A stretch of 30,819 nucleotides of DNA from Solibacillus sp045640265 (GCA_045640265.1 JAZUES010000029.1:1-30819), one strand, 5' to 3'. Positions 23,675 through 30,819 are shown, counted from the first letter of the stretch. Made by a program: numbers and translations. The notes: generated from the letters alone by a model not told the origin.

Positions 23675-24589
23675 ATGCATGGTATTATTCCACCAGTTGT
23701 CACATTATTAGATCATGAGGGAAATATTGATTTACAAAAAAACTTTGCAATGTTTGATTTCTTGATTGAAAAGGGTGTTCATGGGTTATTGATATTAGGT
23801 AGCTCCGGCGAATTTCCTCATTTTTCATTAGAGGAAAAAAAGCAATATTTAAAGGAAGTGGCTACTTATGTTAATAAGCGCGTACCACTATTAGCTGGAA
23901 CAGGCGGCACAGTATTAGAGGATACGATTGAGCTTACACAATATGCCGCGCAACAAGGTTACGATGGTGTGTTAATTGTAAATCCTTATTACTGGAAGTT
24001 GACGGACGAGCAACTCTATAGTTATTTTTTTGAGGTAGCCTCAGCCGTATCAATTGATGTGTATTTATACAACATTCCGCAGATAACAGGGCAAATGATT
24101 CCCATTTCGATCATTAAAAAGCTCATACAAACAGTTCCAAATGTGAAGGGCATTAAAGAAACAGTTGCATCGATTGATCGTATCAAAGAGGTCCTTCGTG
24201 AGGTGCACGCTATTAATCAAGATTTTGCCGTATTTAGTGCATTCGATGCTCATTTATTTGAAGCAAAGTTATTTGGTGCAAAGGGCAGTATTAACGGGAC
24301 ATCTGTATTTTTCCCTGAAGCATCTGTTGCACTTTATGAAGCAATTGAACAAAAAGATTATGAGCAAATATCAGAATGGCATTTTATATTATCAAATCTT
24401 ATGGATATATACAGCTGGCATCCTTCCTTTTATCTAACGATGAAGGAGGGAATCCACGCTCGTTTATTCCCTGATGAGCCTATTGGTATTCGCAAACCTT
24501 TTATAAATACTGAGGTAGCTTTAAGAAGCAAAATAGAGAACTTGCTTTTGAAATACAACGTACTGGATGGTGTGAACAATGGAAAATAA
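23675..24589 (+). CDS. DapA-family class I aldolase, probable 2-keto-3-deoxy acid aldolase
   Basis: This is a TIM-barrel protein of 304 residues in the dihydrodipicolinate synthase/N-acetylneuraminate lyase family. The Schiff-base Lys is K161 in VKGIKETV and the catalytic Tyr is Y132 in YLYNIPQ. The pyruvate carboxylate loop is GSSGEFPHF (G-S-S-G-E rather than the G-T-T-G-E of DapA). Context points to a YagE/YjhH-like aldolase splitting 2-keto-3-deoxypentonate or -hexonate into pyruvate and an aldehyde, not to lysine synthesis. Its last 11 bases overlap the next gene. Confidence 0.88.
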   Translation: MHGIIPPVVTLLDHEGNIDLQKNFAMFDFLIEKGVHGLLILGSSGEFPHFSLEEKKQYLKEVATYVNKRVPLLAGTGGTVLEDTIELTQYAAQQGYDGVLIVNPYYWKLTDEQLYSYFFEVASAVSIDVYLYNIPQITGQMIPISIIKKLIQTVPNVKGIKETVASIDRIKEVLREVHAINQDFAVFSAFDAHLFEAKLFGAKGSINGTSVFFPEASVALYEAIEQKDYEQISEWHFILSNLMDIYSWHPSFYLTMKEGIHARLFPDEPIGIRKPFINTEVALRSKIENLLLKYNVLDGVNNGK

Positions 24590-25526
24590 AGAGTTACTAA
24601 AAAAACTTGGATATCCTACAACAGATTTAACGGATTTACCTAGCTCAGATAAACTCTTTCCTGACGGCGCACAATATCGAATTGAGTTGCCAAGTGTGGA
24701 AGGTCCTGTTGCTTTAAAAGAAACACTGAAAGCAATTGATGAATACGGCTTAGTTATTCACCGTGTGTCACAGGGTAGTGGGATTATGTTGTTGACAGAC
24801 CATGAAATTAAGGAAATGTGTGAACTTACAGCCGAGCGCGGGATGGAACTTAGCCTATTTGTAGGTCCCCGTGGTACATGGGACATTAGTGCAGGGCCAT
24901 TAACGGCAGCTGGTAAATCACAAGCATTGCGTCACGAAGGAGCAGACCAACTGTATTATGCAATGGAAGACTTAAAGCGCGGCGCAGAGCTTGGTTTGCG
25001 TGGCGCTTTAGTAGCGGATGAAGGTTTGCTTTACTTAACGAAACAAATGAAGGAAGAAAACATTTTACCGAAGGATTTTGTTGTGAAGGTATCTGTACAG
25101 ATGGGTGCATGTAATCCTGTTTCAGTAAAAATTATGGAGGATCTAGGTGCAGATACATATAACGTTCCTTCATCTCTGACGTTGGCAAAACTTGCAGCTA
25201 TTCGTAAGACAATTGATATTCCTATTGATATTTACATTGAAGTACCAGATAACTTTGGTGGGTTTTTACGCTACTATGAAATTCCTGAAATTATTCGTGT
25301 ACTTTCACCAGTTTATATTAAGTTTGGCTTGCGCAATCATCCAGATGTTTATCCTTCAGGTAAGCAATGGGAATCGACAAATCTTTCTCTTGTACGTGAA
25401 CGTGTAAGACGTGCAGCAATTGGTGTAGATATGATTAAGCGCTATTATCCAGAGGCCGTTACGTCTGATTTAGGCGTAAAAGACTTAGGAATTGCGAAAG
25501 TGGGGAGTGAAGAAAATGTCTTTTAA
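24579..25526 (+). CDS. Unassigned TIM-barrel protein, distantly U32-peptidase-like
   Basis: This is a cytoplasmic protein of 315 residues without signal or membrane helices. I do not recognise a characterised function. Alternating beta/alpha segments such as ELSLFVGPRGTWDISAG, LGLRGALVADEGLL, FVVKVSVQMGACNP, DTYNVPSSLTLAKLAAIRK and IPIDIYIEVPDNFGG read as a TIM barrel with some likeness to U32-family proteins. The U32 likeness comes from memory and is weak. The start overlaps the aldolase gene by 11 bases and its end overlaps the next dehydrogenase by 11 bases, so it is tightly embedded in the pathway operon. An isomerase, epimerase or lyase role on a sugar acid would fit; proteolysis would not obviously fit. 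Conserved acidic and Cys residues (C182 in GACNP) are worth testing. Confidence 0.75.
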   Translation: MENKELLKKLGYPTTDLTDLPSSDKLFPDGAQYRIELPSVEGPVALKETLKAIDEYGLVIHRVSQGSGIMLLTDHEIKEMCELTAERGMELSLFVGPRGTWDISAGPLTAAGKSQALRHEGADQLYYAMEDLKRGAELGLRGALVADEGLLYLTKQMKEENILPKDFVVKVSVQMGACNPVSVKIMEDLGADTYNVPSSLTLAKLAAIRKTIDIPIDIYIEVPDNFGGFLRYYEIPEIIRVLSPVYIKFGLRNHPDVYPSGKQWESTNLSLVRERVRRAAIGVDMIKRYYPEAVTSDLGVKDLGIAKVGSEENVF

Positions 25527-26475
25527 AGTTGTTGTGACGGATTTTGAATTTGGACAGCTTCAGTATGAGGAGGCAGTGTTTGAGGAAAGCGGCTTAGATA
25601 TCGAGTTTGTAAAGGTACAATGCCAAACAGAGGAAGAAGTTATTGAGACATGCAAAGATGCAGATGGAATCATCAATCAATACGCACCACTTTCGAGAAA
25701 AGTATTGGAAAATTTAAAAAATTGTAAAGTCATCTCTCGTTATGGTGTAGGTGTTGATACGATTGACTTAGATGCTGCTAAGGAGCTTGGTATTACGGTA
25801 TGTAACGTACCAGACTATGGCGTGGAGGAAGTATCAAATCATACGGTTGCATTATTTATGGCGTGGACACGTAAAATTGTTGAACTGAATAATGCAGTGA
25901 AGTCTGGTACATGGAATTACGCTGTAGGGACACCGATTTATCGATTTAAAGATCGCGTATTTGCCATTTTCGGCTTTGGGCGCATACCTCGTCGTGTCAT
26001 TGAAAAATTACAGCCTTATGGATTGAAGCTTATTGGCTACGATCCGTTTGTCAGTGATGAAGAAATGGCGAAATACAACGTTGAAAAAGTAGAACTAGAG
26101 GAAGCTTTATCAAGGGCGGATATTATTTCGTTACATGTGCCTTTAACTAAAGAAACGCATCATTTAATTAATAGGGAGACGCTCAAGTTATTAAAGGATG
26201 GCGTATTTATTATTAATACAGCACGTGGAGGCATTATTGATACGGATGCATTGGTTGAAGGTTTGCAGTCAAACAAAATTGTAGGGGCAGCTTTAGATGT
26301 TGTTGAAGAAGAGCCAATGCTTGCAAATCATCCGCTACTTGCTTTCCCAAATGTATATATTACGCCACATAGCGCGTTTTATTCTGTAGAGGCAATCGAG
26401 GAACTACGTACAAAGACAGCGCGAAATGTAGTAGATAAGTTACATGGACATCAACCGAAGTATATCATCGTTTAG
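25516..26475 (+). CDS. D-isomer-specific 2-hydroxyacid dehydrogenase
   Basis: This NAD(P)-dependent dehydrogenase of 319 residues interconverts a 2-oxo acid and a D-2-hydroxy acid. The catalytic set is R237 in NTARGGI, E266 in VVEEEP and H285 in TPHSAF. The cofactor loop reads GFGRIPR, so the third Gly of GxGxxG is P158, a variant seen in some CtBP/PGDH-like members. The start is ATG 25516, since TGGGGAGTG lies upstream; TTG 25492 is less likely. Candidates for its substrate are glyoxylate, hydroxypyruvate, 2-ketogluconate or, in the sulfonate reading, sulfopyruvate (SlcC type). A hairpin and 89-base gap follow. Confidence 0.9.
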   Translation: MSFKVVVTDFEFGQLQYEEAVFEESGLDIEFVKVQCQTEEEVIETCKDADGIINQYAPLSRKVLENLKNCKVISRYGVGVDTIDLDAAKELGITVCNVPDYGVEEVSNHTVALFMAWTRKIVELNNAVKSGTWNYAVGTPIYRFKDRVFAIFGFGRIPRRVIEKLQPYGLKLIGYDPFVSDEEMAKYNVEKVELEEALSRADIISLHVPLTKETHHLINRETLKLLKDGVFIINTARGGIIDTDALVEGLQSNKIVGAALDVVEEEPMLANHPLLAFPNVYITPHSAFYSVEAIEELRTKTARNVVDKLHGHQPKYIIV

Positions 26476-26491
26476 TGTGTATTAAAAAAAG

Positions 26492-26527
26492 ATAATCCGT
26501 GGGGAACGCTTTTTTCTCACGGATTAT
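26492..26527 (+). other. 15-bp stem-loop inside operon B
   Basis: ATAATCCGTGGGGAA (26492-26506) pairs with TTTCTCACGGATTAT (26513-26527), with two G-U pairs and a 6-base loop. There is no U-run on the plus strand, but on the minus strand an AAAAAAA tract upstream would make it terminator-like. It lies in the only sizeable gap within the catabolic part of operon B and may set relative expression or mark an mRNA end. Confidence 0.6.
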
Positions 26528-26564
26528 AAATATATAATTTGCTTTTGAAAGGACGAGGTTTTGT

Positions 26565-27578
26565 ATGAAAAATGTGACAACTGAGCAATTGCGTATACTG
26601 ATTGAAGAAAAACTAACAAGCGTTGATGTACCACAGGCTGCCGCAAAAATCGTGGCAGATGTGTTAGCATACGCAGATGAACGGGACATACGCTCACATG
26701 GTATCTCGCGTTTGCCACATTATATCAATCGTATTCAGCAGGGCAGTATTAAGGCTAATCCTGAGATATCATTTGAACAGGTGGGGCCAGTTATCTCTAA
26801 ATTAGACGGCAATCATGGCTTAGGACATTTCATCGCATATAAGGCAATGGAAAAGGCAATTGTAACGGCTGAGCAGAGCGGTATTGGTGTAGTAATTGTT
26901 AATCACACGTCACATTCTGGTGCGGTAGGGTATTATGCGCATCAGGCAGCGAAGCAAAATATGATTGGTTTGCTTTTTACACAGGCGGATGCGTTAGTTG
27001 CTCCATTTGGCGGCAAGGAGCCGTTTCTAGGTGCCAATCCAATAGCCTTTGGAAGTCCAACAGGTGATGGGCCTCCGATTGTTCTCGATATGTCTACGAG
27101 TGAAGTCGCTTTCGGTAAAGTCATGCTTGCACGAGAAGCAAATCGGAAAATCCCATTAAACTGGGGTATTGATAGCGATGGCAATGCTACAGATGATCCG
27201 CACGCTGTACACGCACTATTTCCAATGAGTGGCGCAAAAGGTTTTGGTCTTTCGATATTAGTTGATGTGTTAGCAGGCATTTTAGCTGGTGCAAATTATG
27301 GTAGAAATGTAGAGCCAATGTATCGAGATGCGAAGCAGCCACGCAATTTAGGTCAATTTTTTATTGCAATAAATCCTGCATTCTTTATTGGCAAAGATGC
27401 CTTTTTAGCGGCAGTTCGTAGCATGCGAGAGGAAATACATAGTTGCCCACCATTAAATGGTGTAGAGGGAGTATTATTGCCGGGTGAACATTCATATGAA
27501 AAAGCAAAGAAATCATTTGAACATGGTATTGATTTGTCAGATGAAAGCTATCAATTTTTAACTGAGGAGAATGCGTAA
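26565..27578 (+). CDS. Malate/L-lactate dehydrogenase-type (Ldh_2) oxidoreductase
   Basis: This NAD(P)-dependent dehydrogenase of 337 residues is in the Ldh_2 family, unrelated to classical lactate dehydrogenases. Members act on 2-oxo acids such as 2,3-diketo-L-gulonate (YiaK), ureidoglycolate (AllD), malate and sulfolactate (ComC). The family motif DIRSHGISRLPHY carries H45 at the catalytic position. NHTSHSGAVGYYAHQAA, FGGKEPFLGANPIA and MSGAKGFGLSILVDVLAGIL are typical. The ribosome site AAAGGA is upstream of ATG 26565. It lies between a hairpin and the KduD-like SDR. It probably reduces or oxidises a sugar-derived keto acid; opposite stereochemistry to the D-2-hydroxyacid dehydrogenase before it would allow epimerisation of a 2-hydroxy acid. 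Confidence 0.9.
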   Translation: MKNVTTEQLRILIEEKLTSVDVPQAAAKIVADVLAYADERDIRSHGISRLPHYINRIQQGSIKANPEISFEQVGPVISKLDGNHGLGHFIAYKAMEKAIVTAEQSGIGVVIVNHTSHSGAVGYYAHQAAKQNMIGLLFTQADALVAPFGGKEPFLGANPIAFGSPTGDGPPIVLDMSTSEVAFGKVMLAREANRKIPLNWGIDSDGNATDDPHAVHALFPMSGAKGFGLSILVDVLAGILAGANYGRNVEPMYRDAKQPRNLGQFFIAINPAFFIGKDAFLAAVRSMREEIHSCPPLNGVEGVLLPGEHSYEKAKKSFEHGIDLSDESYQFLTEENA

Positions 27579-28334
27579 ATGATGGAGCTATTTTCACTAA
27601 AAGGAAAAACGGCACTTGTAACAGGGGGAAATCGTGGAATTGGAAAGGCTATTTCGATTGGCCTTGCAACAGCTGGAGCGAAAGTTATTATTGTCGCGCG
27701 CAAGGAGGCAGATGATGCATTAGCAGAAATTCAGAAAAATGGGGGCGAAGCTTATTTTGTAGCCTGTGACATAGGAGACCGTACGCAGCGTATTCAGCTG
27801 TTACATGATGTTACGAACAAATATGGACATTTCGATATTTTAGTAAATAATGCTGGTGTTCAAAGACGCTATGATGCAGAAATCTTTCCTTTAGAGCAAT
27901 GGGATGAAGTGAATGAAATTAATAGTACTGCTGTCTTCAATCTATGTCAGTTATTTGGTAATGAAATGATTAAGCGAGGCTATGGAAAAATTATTAATAC
28001 AGCTTCGGTTATTTCTTTTCAGGGTGGCTTGCGAATCGCTGCGTATGCTGCAGCAAAGGCGGCAGTGCATAACTTCACGAAGACACTATCTAATGAATGG
28101 GCGAGTAAAGGCATCAATATTAATTGCATCGCGCCTGGGTATATAGCGACAGATATGAATGAAGCATTGATTCAAGACAATGTGCGCAATCAGCAAATTT
28201 TAGATCGCATACCAGCACAACGTTGGGGTAAACCAATTGATTTAGTTGGTGCGACAATCTTTTTAGCCTCTAGTGCTTCAGACTATGTGAACGGTATTAC
28301 AATTCCTGTAGATGGTGGATGGTTAGGTCGTTAA
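27579..28334 (+). CDS. kduD: SDR oxidoreductase, KduD-like (2-deoxy-D-gluconate 3-dehydrogenase family)
   Basis: This is a classical short-chain dehydrogenase of 251 residues. It has the cofactor motif TGGNRGIG (15-22), NNAG, Ser in NTASVIS, and catalytic Y156 and K160 in YAAAKAA. The C-terminal DRIPAQRWGKP and ASDYVNGITIPVDGGW are very close to KduD-type proteins, which act on keto-deoxy sugar acids. With a FAH hydrolase directly downstream, it may oxidise a 2-keto-3-deoxy acid to a diketo acid for hydrolytic cleavage. The start ATG 27579 has GAGGAGA 9 bases upstream; ATG 27582 is a weaker alternative. The symbol rests on similarity and the exact substrate is unproven. Confidence 0.85.
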   Translation: MMELFSLKGKTALVTGGNRGIGKAISIGLATAGAKVIIVARKEADDALAEIQKNGGEAYFVACDIGDRTQRIQLLHDVTNKYGHFDILVNNAGVQRRYDAEIFPLEQWDEVNEINSTAVFNLCQLFGNEMIKRGYGKIINTASVISFQGGLRIAAYAAAKAAVHNFTKTLSNEWASKGININCIAPGYIATDMNEALIQDNVRNQQILDRIPAQRWGKPIDLVGATIFLASSASDYVNGITIPVDGGWLGR

Positions 28335-28364
28335 TTGTAGTAAAAAATATACCGAGGTGTGTAC

Positions 28365-29237
28365 ATGAAATTTGTAAACTATATTGAAGAAAATAATGTA
28401 ATGACTGGCGTGAAATTAGATGAAAAAATTTTTGCTCTTTCAAAGTACACAGTCGATCACAGTTTTCACGCTTTTTCAATGGAGCAAATTTTGGCTGATA
28501 CAACTGTATTGGAGCGTGTTAAAAAGATTGTTGAGAAGAATCGTCAGGATGAACGTTATTTAGTAGATGAGGAAGGGCTAAAATTTGCTCCTCCGATACA
28601 ACAGCCAAACAAAATTATTTGCGTTGGCTTAAATTATAAAAAGCATGCCGAAGAATCAAACATGCCGATTCCAATGTATCCCGTACTATTTAATAAATTC
28701 AGTAATTCGCTAGCTGGGCATTTAGAAACAATAAAGTTACCAAAAGATTCATTGGAAAACGATTATGAAGCAGAGTTAGCTATCGTTATTGGTAAAGAGG
28801 CTAAAAATGTATCCGTTGAAAGCGCGATAGATTATGTGTTTGGCTTTTGCACAGCGAATGATCTATCATCGCGTGATTTACAATTTAGAACAGGGCAATG
28901 GCTACTAGGGAAAGCATTGGATCAGTTTTGTCCAATAGGTCCATATGTGGTTACAGCGGATGAAGTAGGTAATCCAAATGATTTATCGATTAAGACATAT
29001 TTGAACGGGGAGCTACGCCAAAATTCTAATACAGCTGACATGATTTTCAAATGCTATGAAATTGTTTCTTATATTTCGCAATACATTACGTTAAACATTG
29101 GTGACATTATTTTAACGGGTACGCCTGAGGGAGTCATTATGGGCTATCCAAAAAATCAACGTCAGTATTTAAAGGCAGGCGATGAGGTGGTCATAGAAAT
29201 TGAAAAATTAGGTAAGCTTATCAACGTCTTAGCGTAA
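28365..29237 (+). CDS. FAH-family hydrolase, probable 2,4-diketo-3-deoxy acid hydrolase
   Basis: This is a second fumarylacetoacetate-hydrolase-fold protein, 290 residues, and a different subgroup from that at 21314. It has KIICVGLNYKKHAEES (Y91, H94), metal ligands E135 and E137 in DYEAELAIVIG and D166 in ANDLSSRD, then GQWLLGKALDQFCPIGPYVV and TGTPEGVIMGYP, all standard for hydrolytic members. The likely reaction is hydrolysis of a 2,4-diketo acid to pyruvate and a 2-hydroxy acid, following the SDR immediately upstream. ATG 28365, 5 bases after GAGGTG, is preferred to GTG 28359, which lies in the ribosome site itself. Confidence 0.87.
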   Translation: MKFVNYIEENNVMTGVKLDEKIFALSKYTVDHSFHAFSMEQILADTTVLERVKKIVEKNRQDERYLVDEEGLKFAPPIQQPNKIICVGLNYKKHAEESNMPIPMYPVLFNKFSNSLAGHLETIKLPKDSLENDYEAELAIVIGKEAKNVSVESAIDYVFGFCTANDLSSRDLQFRTGQWLLGKALDQFCPIGPYVVTADEVGNPNDLSIKTYLNGELRQNSNTADMIFKCYEIVSYISQYITLNIGDIILTGTPEGVIMGYPKNQRQYLKAGDEVVIEIEKLGKLINVLA

Positions 29238-29266
29238 GAAAGATAAGGGGGGAAGACTTTAACTTT

Positions 29267-29551
29267 ATGTATCGCAGTATCGTGTTAACAGCCAAGGATA
29301 ATGTAGCAACGGCATTGGAGCATATTCCACAGACAGATAAATTACAGATTAAGATTGATGGTAATCCTGTAATAGTAAGCCTGAGTCAGCCGATTCAGTT
29401 TGGACATAAGTTTGCAATTAACCCGATTGAAGCTGGTGAAAATATTATTAAATATGGTGAGATCATTGGTCGCGCCTTAACGAATATTACACCAGGTGAG
29501 CATGTACATGTGCATAACCTTGAAGGTACGAGAGGAAGAGGGGATAAGTAG
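29267..29551 (+). CDS. UxaA-family dehydratase/lyase, small (SAF domain) subunit
   Basis: This protein of 94 residues corresponds to the N-terminal SAF domain of altronate dehydratase-type enzymes. Markers are FGHKFAINPIEAGENIIKYG with H47, and HVHNLEGTRGRGD at the C-terminus. In many enzymes it is fused to the large domain; here it is a separate gene whose stop overlaps the next start by one base (29551). Split pairs include altronate-, galactarate- and (R)-sulfolactate-acting lyases (SuyA). The GGGGGGAAG ribosome site is rather far (about 11 bases) from ATG 29267. Confidence 0.88.
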   Translation: MYRSIVLTAKDNVATALEHIPQTDKLQIKIDGNPVIVSLSQPIQFGHKFAINPIEAGENIIKYGEIIGRALTNITPGEHVHVHNLEGTRGRGDK

Positions 29552-30723
29552 TGATTGTAGAAACGGGAAAATTTTTAGGCTATCGTCGTCATGATGGAAA
29601 AGTAGGCGTGCGTAATCATGTCTTAATTTTACCAACGATTACTTGTGCAACAAAGGCTGCTAAACAAATTACAGAGCTTGTACATGGCACAGTAAGCTTC
29701 GTTCATCAGCATGGCTGTGCACAGGTAGGTATTGATTATGAGCAAACGTTTCGCACGTATGTAGGATTGGGTTTAAACCCGAATGTGTACGGTGTGGTGG
29801 TGCTAGGTTTAGGCTGTGAAACGCATCAGGCACGCAATGTAGCAAAGGAAATTGCAACCTCAGGGAAGCCTGTGGAAGTAGTATCAATTCAAGATGAGGG
29901 TGGTACGTTGGACGCAATCGCACAGGGCGCCAAATTAGCTGTGAAATTAGTGCAGGAGGCTTCTGAAGTGATGCGCGAGTGGTGCGACTTTAGTGAGCTT
30001 ATTATTGGGACAGAGTGCGGCGGCTCTGATGCATGCTCCGGTTTATCTGCTAATCCAGCAGTAGGTTATGTGAGTGATAAAATTGTAGAGTACGGTGGTA
30101 CATCGATTCTAGCGGAAACTACTGAGCTTATCGGTGCGGAACATTTATTAGCAAACCGCGCAAAGGATGAATATGTAGCGAAGCGTGTCTATGAAGTGAT
30201 TGGTGCAATGGAACAACGCTCTATTATGATGGGTGTTGACATTCGTACTGGAAATCCAAGTCCTGGAAATATCAAAGGTGGTTTGAGCTCGTTGGAGGAA
30301 AAATCGCTTGGTGCTGCGAACAAAGCAGGGAAGAGTCAGTTGAATGAACTGATTAATTACGCAGAACGTCCAACAGAAAAAGGACTTGTGTGGATGGATA
30401 CACCGGGACATGATATAGAGCAGCTCACAGGTATGGTGGCGGGTGGCGCACAAGTTGTACTATTTACAACAGGTCGTGGTACGCCAACAGGTTCGCCGAT
30501 TGCACCGGTCATCAAAATTACAACAAATACGGGTATTTTCGAACGTATGAGTGAAAATATGGACGTCAATGGTGGCACAATTATTGAGGGAAAAGAAACG
30601 ATTGAGCAGGTAGGCGAACAAATTTTAGAGGAAATTGGCAAAGTAGCATCGGGCAAATTAACGAAGGCAGAAATATTGATGCAGCATGACTTCGGTATAT
30701 GGAGAATTGGTCCTACTTTTTAA
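29551..30723 (+). CDS. UxaA-family dehydratase/lyase, large subunit
   Basis: This is the catalytic partner of the preceding SAF protein, 390 residues, starting at GTG 29551. It begins GYRRHDGKVGVRNHVLILPT, the standard entry of the altronate/galactarate dehydratase and SuyB group. It continues with HGCAQVG, IIGTECGGSDACSGLSANPA, GGTSILAETTELIGAEH, GNPSPGN and the C-terminal GRGTPTGSPIAPVIKITTN. These enzymes eliminate water, or sulfite in SuyAB, from a 2-hydroxy acid using a metal. It is the last gene of the island; about 100 bases of AT-rich sequence follow. Which acid it acts on is open. Confidence 0.9.
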   Translation: MIVETGKFLGYRRHDGKVGVRNHVLILPTITCATKAAKQITELVHGTVSFVHQHGCAQVGIDYEQTFRTYVGLGLNPNVYGVVVLGLGCETHQARNVAKEIATSGKPVEVVSIQDEGGTLDAIAQGAKLAVKLVQEASEVMREWCDFSELIIGTECGGSDACSGLSANPAVGYVSDKIVEYGGTSILAETTELIGAEHLLANRAKDEYVAKRVYEVIGAMEQRSIMMGVDIRTGNPSPGNIKGGLSSLEEKSLGAANKAGKSQLNELINYAERPTEKGLVWMDTPGHDIEQLTGMVAGGAQVVLFTTGRGTPTGSPIAPVIKITTNTGIFERMSENMDVNGGTIIEGKETIEQVGEQILEEIGKVASGKLTKAEILMQHDFGIWRIGPTF

Positions 30724-30730
30724 TTAAAAT

Positions 30731-30778
30731 ATAGCATTAGTGCATAATATATATCTTTTTTAGATTGCTAAGTGCTAT
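30731..30778 (+). terminator. Possible weak terminator at the end of operon B
   Basis: ATAGCATTAG (30731-30740) can pair with CTAAGTGCTAT (30768-30778) with one bulge, enclosing a long loop. Only a short T-rich run follows. It is the only candidate seen between the UxaA-type gene and the window end. Confidence 0.3.
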
Positions 30779-30819
30779 GTAATCTTTTGGTATATGCATT
30801 AGCATTAGGAAACTTTCAT

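Noticed and set aside
23675..24589. Lysine biosynthesis gene dapA
   Set aside because: The pyruvate loop is GSSGE and not GTTGE, and the gene is embedded in sugar-acid catabolism, so a keto-deoxy acid aldolase is more likely.
1..30819. CRISPR arrays, tRNA or rRNA genes, insertion sequences, phage genes
   Set aside because: No regularly spaced repeats, cloverleaf-like or ribosomal sequences, transposase or phage proteins were recognised on either strand.

Overview
The window looks like a chromosomal segment of a low-GC Gram-positive of the order Bacillales, with a Lysinibacillus/Solibacillus-like Planococcaceae as the best guess. The basis is AT-rich codon use, strong AGGAGG-type ribosome sites, some TTG and GTG starts, separate odhA and odhB genes, an L-box (lysine) riboswitch, and lipoprotein binding proteins typical of Bacillota. 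The genus is an inference. Nearly everything is on the plus strand. The one supported minus-strand gene is a 33-residue membrane microprotein.

Region 1 (1-2640) holds the 3' part of odhA and a complete odhB, the E1 and E2 subunits of 2-oxoglutarate dehydrogenase. Two hairpins lie between them and a terminator follows. Region 2 (2641-6082) is a three-gene cluster: a circularly permuted ATP-grasp enzyme, an alpha-E protein and a transglutaminase-like protease. This set is known by co-occurrence and is thought to make or modify peptides; its product is unknown. Region 3 (6083-9057) is a lysine-riboswitch-controlled amino-acid ABC importer: promoter, L-box, terminator, lipoprotein, permease, ATPase. 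Region 4 (9046-10722) holds the small membrane protein, a 65-residue conserved protein and a soluble chemoreceptor. Then come about 500 bases with no clear gene.

Region 5 (11200-30723) is a 19.5 kb sugar-acid catabolic island in two co-directional operons. Operon A: TSUP transporter, short 6-phosphogluconate dehydrogenase, KDG kinase, KDPG aldolase, ribose-5-phosphate isomerase. Operon B: TRAP transporter (three genes), a long IlvD/Edd-type dehydratase, IclR regulator, FAH-fold protein (KdaD-like), aldehyde dehydrogenase, DapA-type aldolase, an unassigned U32-like TIM-barrel protein, D-2-hydroxyacid dehydrogenase, Ldh_2-type dehydrogenase, KduD-like SDR, second FAH-fold hydrolase, and a split UxaA-type dehydratase or lyase. 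A 17-bp palindrome sits immediately before the ribosome site of the first gene of both operons, perfect in one and with one mismatch in the other. It is the best candidate operator for the island's IclR protein. A cre-like site also precedes operon B.

Taken together the island appears to import one or more aldonates, dehydrate them to 2-keto-3-deoxy acids, and send these down up to four routes. These are kinase plus KDPG aldolase; direct aldol cleavage; dehydration and oxidation to 2-oxoglutarate (Weimberg type); and oxidation followed by diketo-acid hydrolysis. A rival reading is that part of the island handles sulfolactate, because the D-2-hydroxyacid dehydrogenase, Ldh_2, split UxaA and TSUP families are the same families as SlcC, ComC, SuyAB and sulfite exporters. 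Sequence reading alone does not settle the substrates.
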